Source of the DNA: Gnetum montanum | Lineage: Eukaryota; Streptophyta; Gnetopsida; Gnetales; Gnetaceae | NCBI GenBank assembly: GCA_015680685.1 | Contig: MNCI01010502.1 | Span: 170,050-234,049, forward strand | DNA: 64,000 bases | Reading direction: 5' to 3' | Part shown: piece after piece, positions 21,138 to 33,399 of the stretch | Position numbering within the stretch: the stretch's first letter is position 1 | Layout of the letters: every line of letters begins with the position of its first letter | The notes under the pieces: generated by a model | Told to the model about the DNA's origin: nothing | The model's input: the letters and a program-made list of their open reading frames with translations, nothing else | The model's database searches: none | Program-made: the position numbers and the translations under genes

Positions 21138-22300
21138 ATTAACCTATTTTCTTATATGCTTTATTTTTCTTTGTTTACAAATTTTAACAGATGATTAATA
21201 CTGTCAAATCTATTAGCCCACAATAAGCAAGCCTACATAACTTCTTATCTTTTTTTCTTTTTTCTTTTTCTTTTTTTTGCATCTTAAAAGATCACAAGCT
21301 TTGTGTAAATATGTTAAACAAGATACAAATTTCTCATGTTTTGCCATTTGTAACCAATGATAACCTAAATTTGCTTGTTGTCTCCTGTGACCTCATATAG
21401 CTTCTTGTAATCACATGTATTCTTTGACTTGTTCTCTTATCCCCTTGGAGTTGTGTTTGTAGTATGAGCCTGGAGCCATCACAAAGGTGTGGCTCATCAC
21501 AATAGTGAGTCATCACATGATCTTGATACATGAGATTTGACCAGCTTGTTTAATCTTATTAATAGTTCTTACCTTATATAATCTTTGTTACCCCTTCTAA
21601 GTCATATTTATAACCAAATTATAGTCTTCTTTACCTTGTTAAAATTGAAAACCTATGTTCAACATTCATGCACCATGATCATGTGACACCTCCTTATACA
21701 TGCTCCACTATTCAAGTTCACTAAATGTAACACATATCATTTAGTGTAAAATTGAAATAAAAGTTCAACCTTGGTAATCCAACCTAATGAAGGTTTCACC
21801 CTTACAAAAGAAAAAGGAAGCAAATTACAAAGATAGCCAAGAGGTTAATGTAGCCTAAGGTGAAAAAAATGGCTCTAGAACAAAAAGAAAAGAGCCAAGT
21901 TATTAAAGAAACCCATGAATGGATTATTGGTTTCTCTAAAATAGCATTGAGTCCCTAGTAGTTTGCTTGCAAAGCATGAAGAACTCTTTAGTTAGAAAAC
22001 ATATTACCACTATGTCATTGCCATGATGTCAACACTTCAAATTCTTTGTTAGCCCCTGTAACCATTATTTAATAGTTAATATAGCCATTACCTCACCCGA
22101 AATTCTTGACATTCCATTATGACCTTAGTTTATTATCATGAGAATTCTTTGATATGATTTGATAGCTATAGAATAAAATGTGGAGAGGAAGCATTGATGA
22201 TGAACTTGCAATGATGTTTTGCATTCTTTTTTTATGTCTCTTAGTTCAATCCTCCAAACACCAACAAAGAGGAATCAAGGAAACACCTCATGGAAAATTC
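21138..22300 (+). repeat. B2 3' non-coding region, second copy
   Basis: This follows integrase with no gene. Bases 21370-22290 repeat about 14190-15250. A TTTTCTTTTT-type run lies at about 21248-21280. No clear LTR was found beyond 22300, so the 3' LTR is lost or unrecognisable. Confidence 0.55.
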
Positions 22301-23956
22301 ATGTTATTCATAAGAATCCTTGAAGCCAAAATTTACATTGTAATTTGATGAAAATTTAAAGACAAAAATAATCACCTTGTTTTCCATTAAAATCCTACCA
22401 TGTGGCATTATCTTGGCAAAGTTCTGGGTTATTTTTAGTATGAAAAAGTGATATTTACAGTCCACATGCTATGAATTTTACTTATGTGGGCATGTGAGGA
22501 TTAAAATAATAAAAAAAGATGGTTTTTTTGCTTCATATTCTATACCACCCTATCCCACATGCTATGCCAACATGTGGGATAGTGTGTGGAGCCAAAATTC
22601 CTCACACATTGGAATTTGAACTATGAAAATAGCCTAAATACACTACAAATTTCAAAGCAAAAATCTCACATGTTGGTGGCCCATATGCTACAATTTTAGA
22701 TTGTGAAAAGTGCATATATGTTGATGTTTTAGGAACAACAAGTCAAAAATGTTGGTAGTTCACATGCTACAATTTTGAGCCATGAACATGATCCAAATAT
22801 GCTCTATAAATATCAGAAATTTGCTAGAATAAAGTCATTGAAGAATTATCAAATTGATGACCTACTTATGTTAGAGTTAATAGAATTTTCAAGGCTTTAG
22901 ATTATTTTGCATTCAACCAAACTTAAGACTCCTAGAGTAGAGTAAGATCAAAGAGTCTATAGCCTTTTCCCCAACATAAATCATCATGAGTAGAAAGAAC
23001 CTATTGTGAATGATAAAGTGTTAATCTTGTTGCAAAAGACACCCTACTACCTGCATCAAAATTTAAGAATATTTTTGTACTCTTGAGCTTCTAAAGCCCA
23101 TGATCTGGACTCTATAAACCTTTCTTTTTTCACAAATTATTATAACATTTAATATAATGTTTATAGTATTTCTTAGTTTTCCACATTATTTCTTCATCTC
23201 TTTGTTCTTAGATTTATCACTTGGATCACATTTTTATATGTTTTCATTTATTTAAGTTTACATACTCAGTAATAAGCTTCCTAGTCCTCAAGCAATCAAA
23301 AAGAGTATTTGAGGTGCTCCAAATTCTTCTAAGGTCCATTGATCAACTTGACATCACTCAACCTCTAATATTTTTCTATTATACAAGATAAACTTAACAT
23401 CACTCAACCTCTAATAAATATTAGTTGTAATAGTCAAAGAACTATCAACATATCCAAAAATCCAACTTTTCATGCCTAAACAAAGAACACCAAAACATAG
23501 TATCACTATATATAAAAGAAAATAAAAAATTAAAGCATTCTTTTGAATAATATATCTACTAAAGAAAATTAATTTAGAGACCACCTCAATATACTTCAAA
23601 AGGACCTATTTCACATGCTTCCTAAGCAAATTCAACTTAGAAAATAAGAACAACATAATGAAATAGACAAGATCTTTATTTTAATAAGAACCTATCAAAA
23701 TTTGGAGAATTACATCAAAGATAAAAAGCCAAGCTTAACTCACAAGTTTCCCAAGCATCTTAGAGGCCACACATGTCCACACTCAATCCTCAATTACTTA
23801 CAATGAAGTCCAAACTTAGGAGAAGACATTTATAAGATATTTTCTCAACCTTTCTCAATTGTTCTCCCTTACCTCTCACACAATTTTCTTTGTATAGGCT
23901 CTATTCATGCACAAGCTTTCAAGATACAAGCCTTCACTCTTAGAATGAGCCTTCTC
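22301..23956. other. AT-rich stretch, no gene
   Basis: I see no coding signature. Bases 22540-22800 hold three variants of CACATGCTAC-AATTTT-type sequence with a hairpin (listed separately). The rest is featureless. Confidence 0.4.
22550..22582. repeat. Perfect 12-bp inverted repeat with 9-nt loop
   Basis: CTATCCCACATG (22550-22561) pairs with CATGTGGGATAG (22571-22582). It lies in a stretch where CCACATGCTA is repeated. A foldback scrap or chance product of the repeats is likely. Confidence 0.6.
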
Positions 23957-25217
23957 TGTTGACCTTTTGGAATGTCAAAATATTAAGGAAAATGAAGTAC
24001 AAGGACATTTGTGTTATTCCTATATTTATAAGAGCAAGAGCAAAGGACTCAAGGACTCACAAACATATTTGAAATCACAAGGACTTAAGGGAACATGGAC
24101 GAATACAAAGAATTCAAGCAAAATGTGTCTATTTTTGTTGATGCTAATTCCTAGATGCTTTGGCATGTTTCAGAGTGTTTCTAGTTCATTTTGATGAGTC
24201 TATATGGTTATAAGGTCTATGGGAACTTTTTTGGAGACATCCATAGGCTCCTAGCATCAAAATAAGTAGTTTCATTTTTGGCCCCTATAGAAGAGATGTC
24301 TTTCCCATACCAAAGACATCTTTCTAGTAGGTAGCACAGGAAAAGATGTTTTTGCAAAATAGTAGATGTTTTTCATTAGGAAAAGATGTCTTTTCCTATA
24401 CAAAGATGTCTTCATAGAATACAAGCCAATTGTAGAAAGACATCTTTCTCCAGACAAAGACATCATCTAGAATGGAGATTTTATAGAGATGTCTTTCCCA
24501 GATAAAGATGTCTTTCTAGAATGATAGGAAATTTTAGAGAGACATCTTAGGCATGATTAAGACATCTCCCATGATCATTAGTGATTGTTTTCTAGCTATT
24601 GCATGAGTTCCAAGATGGATTTAGAAACACAGTAGTTATAAGAAGACTTGATGTGCATTGGGAAAAGTGCAAGCCTTGTTTTATTCATTGTAAAATCACT
24701 TATAGTCATTGAATTCTTTGTTGCTCCTCATTGTATTATCATTTTTTCATTTTAAAGTGTGTTGTACCTAACTGTACAAGGATCAACAAGCTGAGTTGCA
24801 ATTATCCCTTGCAATTCTTGTTCTTGTTGTCCTATGGGGTTGATGTGCTTGAGCTTGTCAAGATCATTTGGGATTGAGTTGTTGATGCTGTGGTAGAACA
24901 CTTTGGTGTGGAGCTCAAGATTGTAAATGTTGTGGAAGCCTTGAAACCACATTTCTAAGCCTGATGAAACCTTACAAGGGTGAGTGATTGGTGTTGCAGT
25001 ACAACACTCCAGAGTAGGGTTTGAAGACTATGCAAGGTGTGGATCATTCAACCACATTTTGAGAGTAAAAAATTCCAAAGGTATGATTATGATCTACCTT
25101 ATGAGTGTGGACTACCCAAGTTGGGAAACCATGTTAAATTAAGTGTATGTGCTTTGTTTGTTTAAGTTTTAATTTGGGAAACTTATTCATCCCCCTTCCC
25201 ACTCCCTTCTAAGTTCA
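23957..25217 (+). repeat. Copia LTR, plus orientation, probably solo
   Basis: It aligns end to end with the Copia 5' LTR at 40341-41424 read on the minus strand: start TGTTGACCTTTTGG, middle GACTTGATGTGCATTGGG, GGATCAACAAGCTGAGTTGC and GTACAACACTCCAGAGT, end CTTCTAAGTTCA. No primer site or pol follows and no polypurine tract precedes it. It is longer than the other copy by about 180 bp, largely within an AGATGTCTTT-rich zone (24280-24570). No target duplication is evident. Confidence 0.78.
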
Positions 25218-25640
25218 ATGATCCACATGCTTCCTTGAGACTAAGCTTCTATCTTCTAAGTAGCTTGCTTAAACATAGGCACTTGATGCTTTTTTATAGC
25301 TTTCCAAGTGATCCTTTATCTTTCCTAGAGAAGAAGAATATATTTTGTCCATGTGCAGAGATGTCAAAGGATATGTCATGAATCAAGCAGAGAGATACAT
25401 CTTGAACACATTAAAGACATCTTGGCATATCTAGAATATCTAGAATTAGGTTGATATGTCTTGAAAATGACTGAGACATCTTGGCTATAGCTAAGACATC
25501 TTGGATGAAATTGAGATGTTTCATCTTCTAGGGCCAAAAATAAAGATGTCTGTTTTGAGGTCTTGAAACTTTGAATATCTTCAAACAATTATCTATTGAA
25601 AATAGATCCAAAACACCTTCAAAAATGAAAAAAATACAAG
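25218..25640. repeat. Second AGATGTC/GACATCT-rich zone
   Basis: Between 25360 and 25560 AAGACATCTTGG-like and GAGATGT-like words recur at least eight times in both orientations. It resembles the zone inside the Copia LTR and may be a fragment of another LTR copy. Confidence 0.5.
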
Positions 25641-27030
25641 GAAAATATCCCATCATTAGAGAGATGGTATATTGACCTATTTGATGTCCAATAATTCAAC
25701 ACTTGCTAAACATTTTCTTTGATGTTAATCAACATTTGATCTTCTTCAAATATAATTTCCTAAAATGGTTTGAACTATTATTTAAAGTAGTTTTACCCTC
25801 AAGAGGAAGAATTTTTATAAGGTGTTGATGTTTCACCTATATTAATAATAGGGGAGGATTACACCCTTCATGCAAGGCTTTTAACTTAGCTACTTTCTAG
25901 ACATCCAACCAATAAGTATCAAAGATTATCACATTACATTCATTTTGTCTTATCATAGGTTCAAGGACACACAAGCACATGCATATCTAAACTTTCTTGA
26001 GAATTTTTCATTACTATCACAATTCATCTAGATAGTTTAACCATATTCTACTTTTATTATATATATTATTTTAGTTGATACTATGATTACTACTTGGCTA
26101 GCTAGTAGCTCATAGCCTCTTGCAATCATCTAGCAAGTATAAACACTCATTTTTGAGTTTATACTAATTTAGCAAATTGAGGATAGCTTTTTGCCCAGTT
26201 CACTTTAGATTTCTAAAGAACTTAAATGCCTACTTGATGCTTACATGTTATAGAAAATTAAATATCTAGACATTTATACTTAAACTCGTCCATACACTGG
26301 CATATATTCTCATATAATGGAAGTTTAAGTGAATCATTAGCATAGAAATTAAGGTTCTTTCATATCTCCTTCATTAACTTAAACCTTAGAGGATAGTGGC
26401 ATGATAACCTTGTAAAATAGTTTTTCATGAATTCTATTGATTCTCATTGGTCTACACTTATAGATCCATAGAACAACATTACCCCTTCTAGTAGCAATTC
26501 CATCTGCCTTAGTAGTGAAGAACCTTCAAGCTTCTACAGCTTATTAGACTATCCTTTATCCTAAACATCCCAATGAGTTAGTACTTTATGATAGTTTAGA
26601 TCACTAGCTTTCTTACCTTTACAAGTGCTAGGCATCAATACTTTAAGGCAACTGCTTGATTCTTTGGCAAGATAGGCCCAGTGATTATAAGCAAGGGAAC
26701 AAGTTAGGAAAGTCTTCAACTAAATCAGCATCTAGTACTATGTTGTTTACATATGGAAAAAAGTAGCTTCCCTACTAGATTTGTTGTAGTCACTTAGGTA
26801 CAAGTTCATTAACTTTAGAGAAACTACTTCTCCTTGGAGATTGTCCATTCCATCCTTGTTAGTGTACTTCCTATCCTTTTTGTCATATATTTTATAAGAC
26901 ATACATTAGTTTATTATTTCGAAAATAGTTAGAGAAGCTTGAATCTCTCTTGGTTTCTTAGCATGGTTGTTCTCATGTTTCATTATGTCAAAGCACTTAC
27001 TCACATTCATAAATTTTATATGATTTCCTG
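25641..27030. other. AT-rich stretch, no gene recognised
   Basis: No domain was found in either strand. It could include the worn 3' half of the minus-strand LINE at 27031-28010, but nothing can be aligned by eye. Confidence 0.35.
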
Positions 27031-28010
27031 ATCATCAATTTAATAGATCGATGTATAGGGTTAGGCTACCATTGCTAAGAAAGTATCATGACTTCTATTA
27101 GAAATCTTATATGTCATTGCAAATATTAACATTAAGTGAAGGGATTGTAGCAACACATGGTCTAGACAATTTGGGATTATTATAAGGTCTTATAGGGAGG
27201 TTTACCAAAACTTTTTGAATTTACTATTAGTTCTACATCATCTACAAATATCAAAATTAATATTAATGATTAATCCACTTTAATAGCATGATTTGCAAGT
27301 ACCTCTTTGATCCACTCTTCTAGTTTATCAATATAAATACTAAACATTGTTGATAAAAGAAGAAAACATTTTTTCACTCCTATATTACTGTTGATAAGAT
27401 TATGTAGTTGCTTCATTTTTGAGTTCATATATTATTCCTTTGCATAAATTTTGGATTCCATTGAATGAACTAGAATCAACTTTAAGTTTTATAAATATAC
27501 TTCATAATTTTTTTATCATCATAAAGTCAAATGCTTTAGTAGAATAAATAATGAAAATAAATACTTTACCTTATTTACACTTCTCTTGTTTAATTAAATA
27601 TTTGAGAGTAATCAGATAATCTAGTGTATAACACCTTTTTTCTAAATCTTTCTTTGGAAATTTCATGTAATTATTTCTTTTTATCTAAGATCCTAATTTT
27701 TATTCCAAACTAGTACCCAAAAGTTTTTCAAATAAGTTATTGATCATGATCAATCTATAATTATTTAAATTCTATTTGTGTCTTTTTCAAAAAAGGTATA
27801 ACAATTCTACTAATCATCTATTATCTTGTCAAACCATTTTAACTCCTTTATTGAATATTTTAAAAGTCTCTCTCCAAGCTAATTCTTCATCACATATTAA
27901 TAATTCAACATACAACCTTTCTACACCTATAGCTTTTCTAGAAGCTAATTTCTCAATTCCTTCTACTACTTAATTATATGTAAGATGTAAATTATCTTGG
28001 AGTATACAAC
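27031..28010 (-). pseudogene. LINE-type reverse transcriptase remnant
   Basis: Minus-strand frames, often shifted, show in order EGIEKLASRKAIGVERLYVE (RT start), KRCYTLDYLITLKYLI, YSTKAFDFMM (motif A with catalytic D), LSTMFSIYIDKLEEWI, and IFVDDVELIVNSK with the F-x-D-D active site at 27237-27248. This order is that of non-LTR retrotransposon RT. Stops and frameshifts are frequent and no endonuclease is visible. The clade was not resolved. Confidence 0.7.
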
Positions 28011-28683
28011 TAGTTGTAGTATTAATCTCTTGATGAAACATATTTATATAGAATCCTTTTAATTGTATAAACATAATATCATTGCTTGGAGAGAAACTTA
28101 ATTTGTAAGAAGTATTCAAAAATTTCATGGATCTTATTATTTCATTTATATCATATTATTTTTATACTTTTTGAAAAATTTTCTTTTCTATTCTCAAAGA
28201 AATTTCATGTAGTCCTTATTCAAAAAAATTTTATTATAAGAATGTTTAATAACTAACCTCTCTTGTAGCTTTTCTTTATCAAACTACTACTTCTTACTCA
28301 TAAACTTTTGTTGCATAGTAACATGTTTTGTAATCTCTAGTAATACATCTTCTAACTAATCTTCAAACTTTTTCATTTTCAAAAAAGTTTTTTTCTTTTG
28401 CTAAAAATATTTTATATTTTCAAATTTAATACATATCTTTATTTTTTATAGCTACTTATAGTTAGAATACATTCCTATTGGCACATTTGGCCATTTCATG
28501 GAGCAGCAAAAGTAAATATTGGAAAAAGGCAATGATAGAGGGCATGAATAATATATGAATGATATTAATTCTACTAAATTTCCATAGTTTGTATACATGA
28601 CAAAAAAAATATTCAAATGGAAAATACATGGTTGTGTCCTATTGAGATACATAATATTTCCCTCAAATTTCTTGGAAGTGTCA
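28011..28683. other. AT-rich stretch, no gene
   Basis: Long T- and A-rich runs. It may hold the N-terminal part of the LINE to its left, but no motif can be read. Confidence 0.35.
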
Positions 28684-28935
28684 AAACTGGAGCTCCTGAA
28701 AGTTTACGGTTGCTCAGCAATCACAACGTTGCCTGAGGAGGTAGGAAACCTCAGTCATTGAAATTGCTGCAATTTTCCTAATGCCTAAGGATGAAAAACC
28801 TGCCAGAGGATGTGGGAAAAAAAGTTATTATCATTACAAACCCTGAAAATCTTGAAGAAATTTTCAATAACCTACAAAATTTTATCATTACAAACCTTGA
28901 AAATGCCATCAAACATTCAAAATTTTGAAGTAAAA
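28684..28935 (+). pseudogene. Leucine-rich-repeat fragment, NBS-LRR-like
   Basis: One frame reads KLELLKVYGCSAITTLPEEV and ends in a stop after GNLSH. A shifted frame continues LKLLQFS, a stop, then CLRMKNLPEDVGK. The L-x2-L-x-L-x-(C/N)...LPEE-G-L spacing is that of plant NBS-LRR resistance proteins. Only about two or three repeats remain, followed by SLQTL-like sequence and AT-rich DNA. It is a scrap with no NBS domain nearby. Other LRR proteins are possible parents. Confidence 0.6.
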
Positions 28936-29059
28936 GGTTATGAAAATTGCAATTCTATAAACTCCTAATTAGTCCAAATAATTTTACATCATGAGATATG
29001 CATCCAATTTGGCTTTAGGAATCATGTGCATATAATTGGATAATAAAAAAATGTCCATA

Positions 29060-29990
29060 TTACATCAATTACATGAATAGGAGTATCATTGATGCATGGG
29101 TAAACTACACCATAATCAAAAAAGAACTCATTGTAGTGGTTTACATCCTAGAAAAATTCAAGTACTATGTGCATAGGTACATATTTTTTATGCATACTGA
29201 TCACAATGCAATTCAATTTCTCATCAGTAAGCCAGTGGTTAACCCTTGTATCATATAATGACTAGTGATCCTATAAAAATTTGACATCACAATGATTAAT
29301 AGAAAGGGCATAAAAAATGTAGTCATAGATTATTGATCTCAATTTGAGTGAGATAATAATACTAATGAAGAATCATTTTCTAATTAATTTTCAAATTATT
29401 ATTTGAAAAAGCCGCAAGTATATCATCGAAAGGTGGTCAAGCCATTGTATGCTAAATATCTCACATATTTACTAGTGTACGAGGTCCACACTAAATGGAA
29501 CAACTACAGGATGATAGTAAGGCTTGAAAAACCCCCAACAATATATTCAACCACTAAAATCATTTGAATTATGAGAGATTGATTTAATGGATCCCATCAT
29601 AGTCATGTCAAACTGGACATTTTACATCATCATTGTAGTAGTTTTTCTTTGGATAAAATGGGTAAAAGCTACAATAGTAAATGAATGCATCATGGCAATA
29701 GCCAAAAAGTTCTTTTAACAAAAGTGGTTAATAGGTTTGGTATGCCAGAAGCACTTATTTTAGATAATAGTACTTATTTAACAAGTGCTAAATTTAAAAA
29801 ATTGATGTAACACTTAGGGGTTAAACATAAACTAACACCTTATCATCCCCAAGGTAATGATTAAACTAAAGTAACCAATAAAAAAATCATATCAATCCTT
29901 ACTAGGATAATTAGAATATGTAAGAAATAATAGAACAAAAAATTAAATGATTCCTTATGGGCTTATTACTCCATCAAAAAATAATAACTA
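29060..29990 (+). pseudogene. Athila-like RNase H and integrase fragment
   Basis: RNase H reads KKELIVVVYILEKFKYYVH, FFMHTDHNAIQFLISKPVV and INRKGIKNVVIDY, close to the versions at 52886-53242 and 43560-43773. Integrase core pieces follow: VNRFGMPEALILDNSTYL and LGVKHKLTPYHPQGND, up to ISILTRIIRICKK. The orientation is opposite to A2 and A3. No LTR of the same orientation is next to it. Confidence 0.75.
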
Positions 29991-32320
29991 TTATCATTAT
30001 AAAAATAATAAACTAACTCTAGTGATAACCGAAAGTTAATCATTACACACTTAGTCTTTTCATGATTGATCATAACTATGATGGTTATATGACATTTGTA
30101 CCATGATTTGAATATGATTACCATTGTAATGCATCATGGTTCACACATGATCATTATTAAACAATACTTTCATACTTTTCTTTATTATGAGCATCTTAAA
30201 CAATCATGTCAAAATGATAACCATGTCATAGAAAATACATAACTAATATAAACCTTGCATGTGGCTTCTCATACTATAAGGTTGAAGAACTAATTTACTT
30301 CTTTAATTTTTTGACTTCATAATTAGATGCTAAAAGTGTTCTACCTATTTTATAACATATCTTTCCATTTCGATCTCTACCATAATATCAAATAGCATAT
30401 TGAAAGAATGCAATGATACATAGAACTCATCATTTTTGCCATTAATAGCCCAATAATAAACTAAATAATCTAGTAATGAACTTGTTACAAACAAGCATAA
30501 ACAAATAAATAGACATAACTATGAATATAGAAAAACTATGTAAGTGACATTCCATAATTAGGCTCTTGTATTTTTAAACTATCAAGTTTTAAAATAAATA
30601 TCTAACAATCTATAACAAAATTAACCATGAACTATTCAAAATTTTTGATTTTTTTTAAAGAACTACCTTAATCAAACATCACTACTTCAATGCCATGTTA
30701 AGAATTTAAGGTCTACAAGAAGTGGAAAACATAGCTAATTAAGGATTTTTAGCAATATTATGAAGACAAGCCAAACCATCACATAGAATAGTAAACTATG
30801 ATAAATGATACTTATGGTTATAATTAAAAACATTGTACAATGAAGTCACTGAAAGAAAAATGGATAGATAACATACTAACAAATAATATAGAGTTAACCA
30901 TCAAGTAAACAAATCAATAGGATGAAGAACTATGATTATGAGCCTCCATAGTTATATGTATAACCTTATAACTTAGAGCATATAACATCATGGTTCAACA
31001 TATAAATGCAAGTATAGATTATATATGGGTGATGAACATTTCTAGATATAACAAATCAAATAACTAATGAGTATAACACCAAATCAGTCCATAAATATAC
31101 CAATGTTAGTCATGATTGGAAAAGGTATACTGCTAAAAATAATGTTTATTACATCTAATATATTCATAAAATATGTAATTTAGTCTACAATCATTATAGT
31201 TGACAACCATTAGAAATCTCAACTATTAAAGGTCCAACCATAATGGATGTCTTTCATGATTGTCAACCACATATTGAGTATGATGATTTCTCAAATTTCA
31301 AGTTTCTCTCCTCTATACCTCCATAGAAAATGTTATAAACATTCAATCATAAGTCATGTTTTTTAGTTAATCATCAACAACCATCATTAATTTATGATAA
31401 ATACTATTTATAGTTTAGATATAGACTCATTAAATAAGCTTTAATATAACATGTTAAGCTTGCTAATAACTCAATATAGATCAAAGTACATAGCCAAAGC
31501 AATGGTGATTTTTATGATGTGCTGGAAATGAAGGACTCAAGAATGGTTATGTCTTTGGATAATACTAAATAACATTTCATCCTTAAAAAACCAATTTTAC
31601 CACATTTTCCCACAATTTTATTATATTCTTGAGATTTACATACTACCATTTTTGGTAATACTATGTGTATCCTATCTAGATTCATTAGTAAAATAAACTA
31701 AACCCATGGGTATATATGCCAGATTTTTTGTTTCTTTATTAAATAATTTCTATACATGAATGCAAAGGATTTGGTAAGAACATATATATTTCTTTATAAG
31801 AACAAAAACGTTTCTCTCAACCAAATAATAGATATATATTATAAATATATCACAAAGCTAGTTATGAAAATTCCAAGGTAATTTTATAAATATGTATGTT
31901 CATTTCATAATTTAGAATAGAATTTTGAAGTAATAAAATATTGTAAAAACTTTCTCCAAAGCATTCTCATGATTTTTGAAGCACAAGTAAAGCACCAATA
32001 TACACCAAACTATTTTTCCATTAATAAAGTATAATACACTAATAAAGAAAAAATTTAAACACACCAAAATTTTTTCATTAAATCTCAATTTTAAAAATTT
32101 CTAGGTGTTCATTCATCCTTAAGATCATTATAGATAATTACTCTAGCTATTAGACTTATAGATTTTTTTCATATTTTATGTATTTGTAGAACTTGTTATT
32201 TTTACATAAATCATGATCATCTCATAGTAGATCAAGACCTTAACTACAAGACATAGTTTTTGAATTTTTTATAGTTTTTCAATCCATGAATCATATCATT
32301 TACTAAGAGCTATAGTATGC
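29991..32320. other. Very AT-rich stretch, no gene
   Basis: No domain, tandem array or clear LTR was recognised. The right end (about 32270-32320) resembles the leader downstream of the primer sites at 46308 and 57946, so it belongs to the A4 fragment. Confidence 0.4.
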
Positions 32321-32339
32321 ATTGTGATAAGCATCGTTA

Positions 32340-33150
32340 CAAAGAGTGGTGAGTATACCCTACATCCAACCATACAAATCACAAGAGCCCACTAGCAATC
32401 TAGTCAAATTCTGTAAACTTTAGTTTTCTAAATACACATCATCTAGGTAGTGAACCTAAGGACACAATTTTTATCGTCTTGTTTCTACTTCTGTAAGTAC
32501 AATCATATGGTTAAGTGTAATCAAGGCACATGATTTGTATAATTTCCTATTTTTATCTATTTTAGCCTGAGTGTAAAAAATGTGATTAAGTAATAATTAA
32601 TATAATAACTAATGCCTTAAGTTATTTTCTAATACAAGTATATGGTCCCACCTACTATACACATCCTCAACACATTACAACATTGCTGGAATACCAAGTG
32701 CTAGCACTACTAGGATTACCATGCGTTAACGTTATGCTCAAGGTGGTCATGCTTATGTGTATTAATTAATCGTATCTAATTAACTAAGGATGTAGAAGTA
32801 AATTTCATGAATAGTAAAGTGCTTTAAAGTAAACATTAAACTATTTCAAGAAGTTCATCTTTATTGTTGTCACACTAAAGTATCTAGGTACATCAGTGCT
32901 TGAATAAGGATCCATACACTTCTTGACTCCTACTATAGAAACTTAGAAAATATTCTATCATAGAAACAAACTACAAAAACTTCCCTAACCTATTGACTAA
33001 CCAATGTAAGAAACAAGATGGGTGTGCACATTTATATAGGAAAACTTAGATGCCATGTCAACACATATGCATTGATGCATTAGATCATGCATCAACAAGG
33101 ATACATCGATGGAGATGCGTTAATGCATTCCCATTGATGACGATTCATCA
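32340..33150 (-). repeat. Athila-like 5' LTR (A4) with decayed primer site
   Basis: On the minus strand it starts TGATGAATCGTC (33150) and ends near 32340. The end aligns with the A2 and A3 LTR ends (GAGTGGTGAG, then ACCATAC on the plus strand). A decayed primer-binding site (GCATCGTTAC, about 32325-32334) and leader follow, so it is a 5' LTR. A TATA box, TTTATATAGG on the plus strand, is at 33031-33040. U3 contains TGATGCAT and ATGCATCA arms six bases apart (33073-33094). No gag is recognisable to its left. Confidence 0.7.
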
Positions 33151-33399
33151 TGCCTCCACAACTTACTAAAAACTCATCCTAGAGTGAACAAAAGGAGGAT
33201 TAAGCTTCTTTCAAAATTTGGAAAGGTCTGGAACCAACAATTAATTGATTAACTAAAAAATTAATGTGAAGTGTCCAAGTGTATGGATTTATAATGATTT
33301 AAAAAATGAATGTTCATTAAAACAAAATTAAACAATTTTACAAAAATTGATAACTATAACTCCTATGATAGTCAAAGATAAGAAGAAGATCAAATGGTA

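Noticed and set aside
29991-32320. A matrix-attachment or origin-like AT-rich region
   Set aside because: High AT content is common across the window, and no specific motif supports it.
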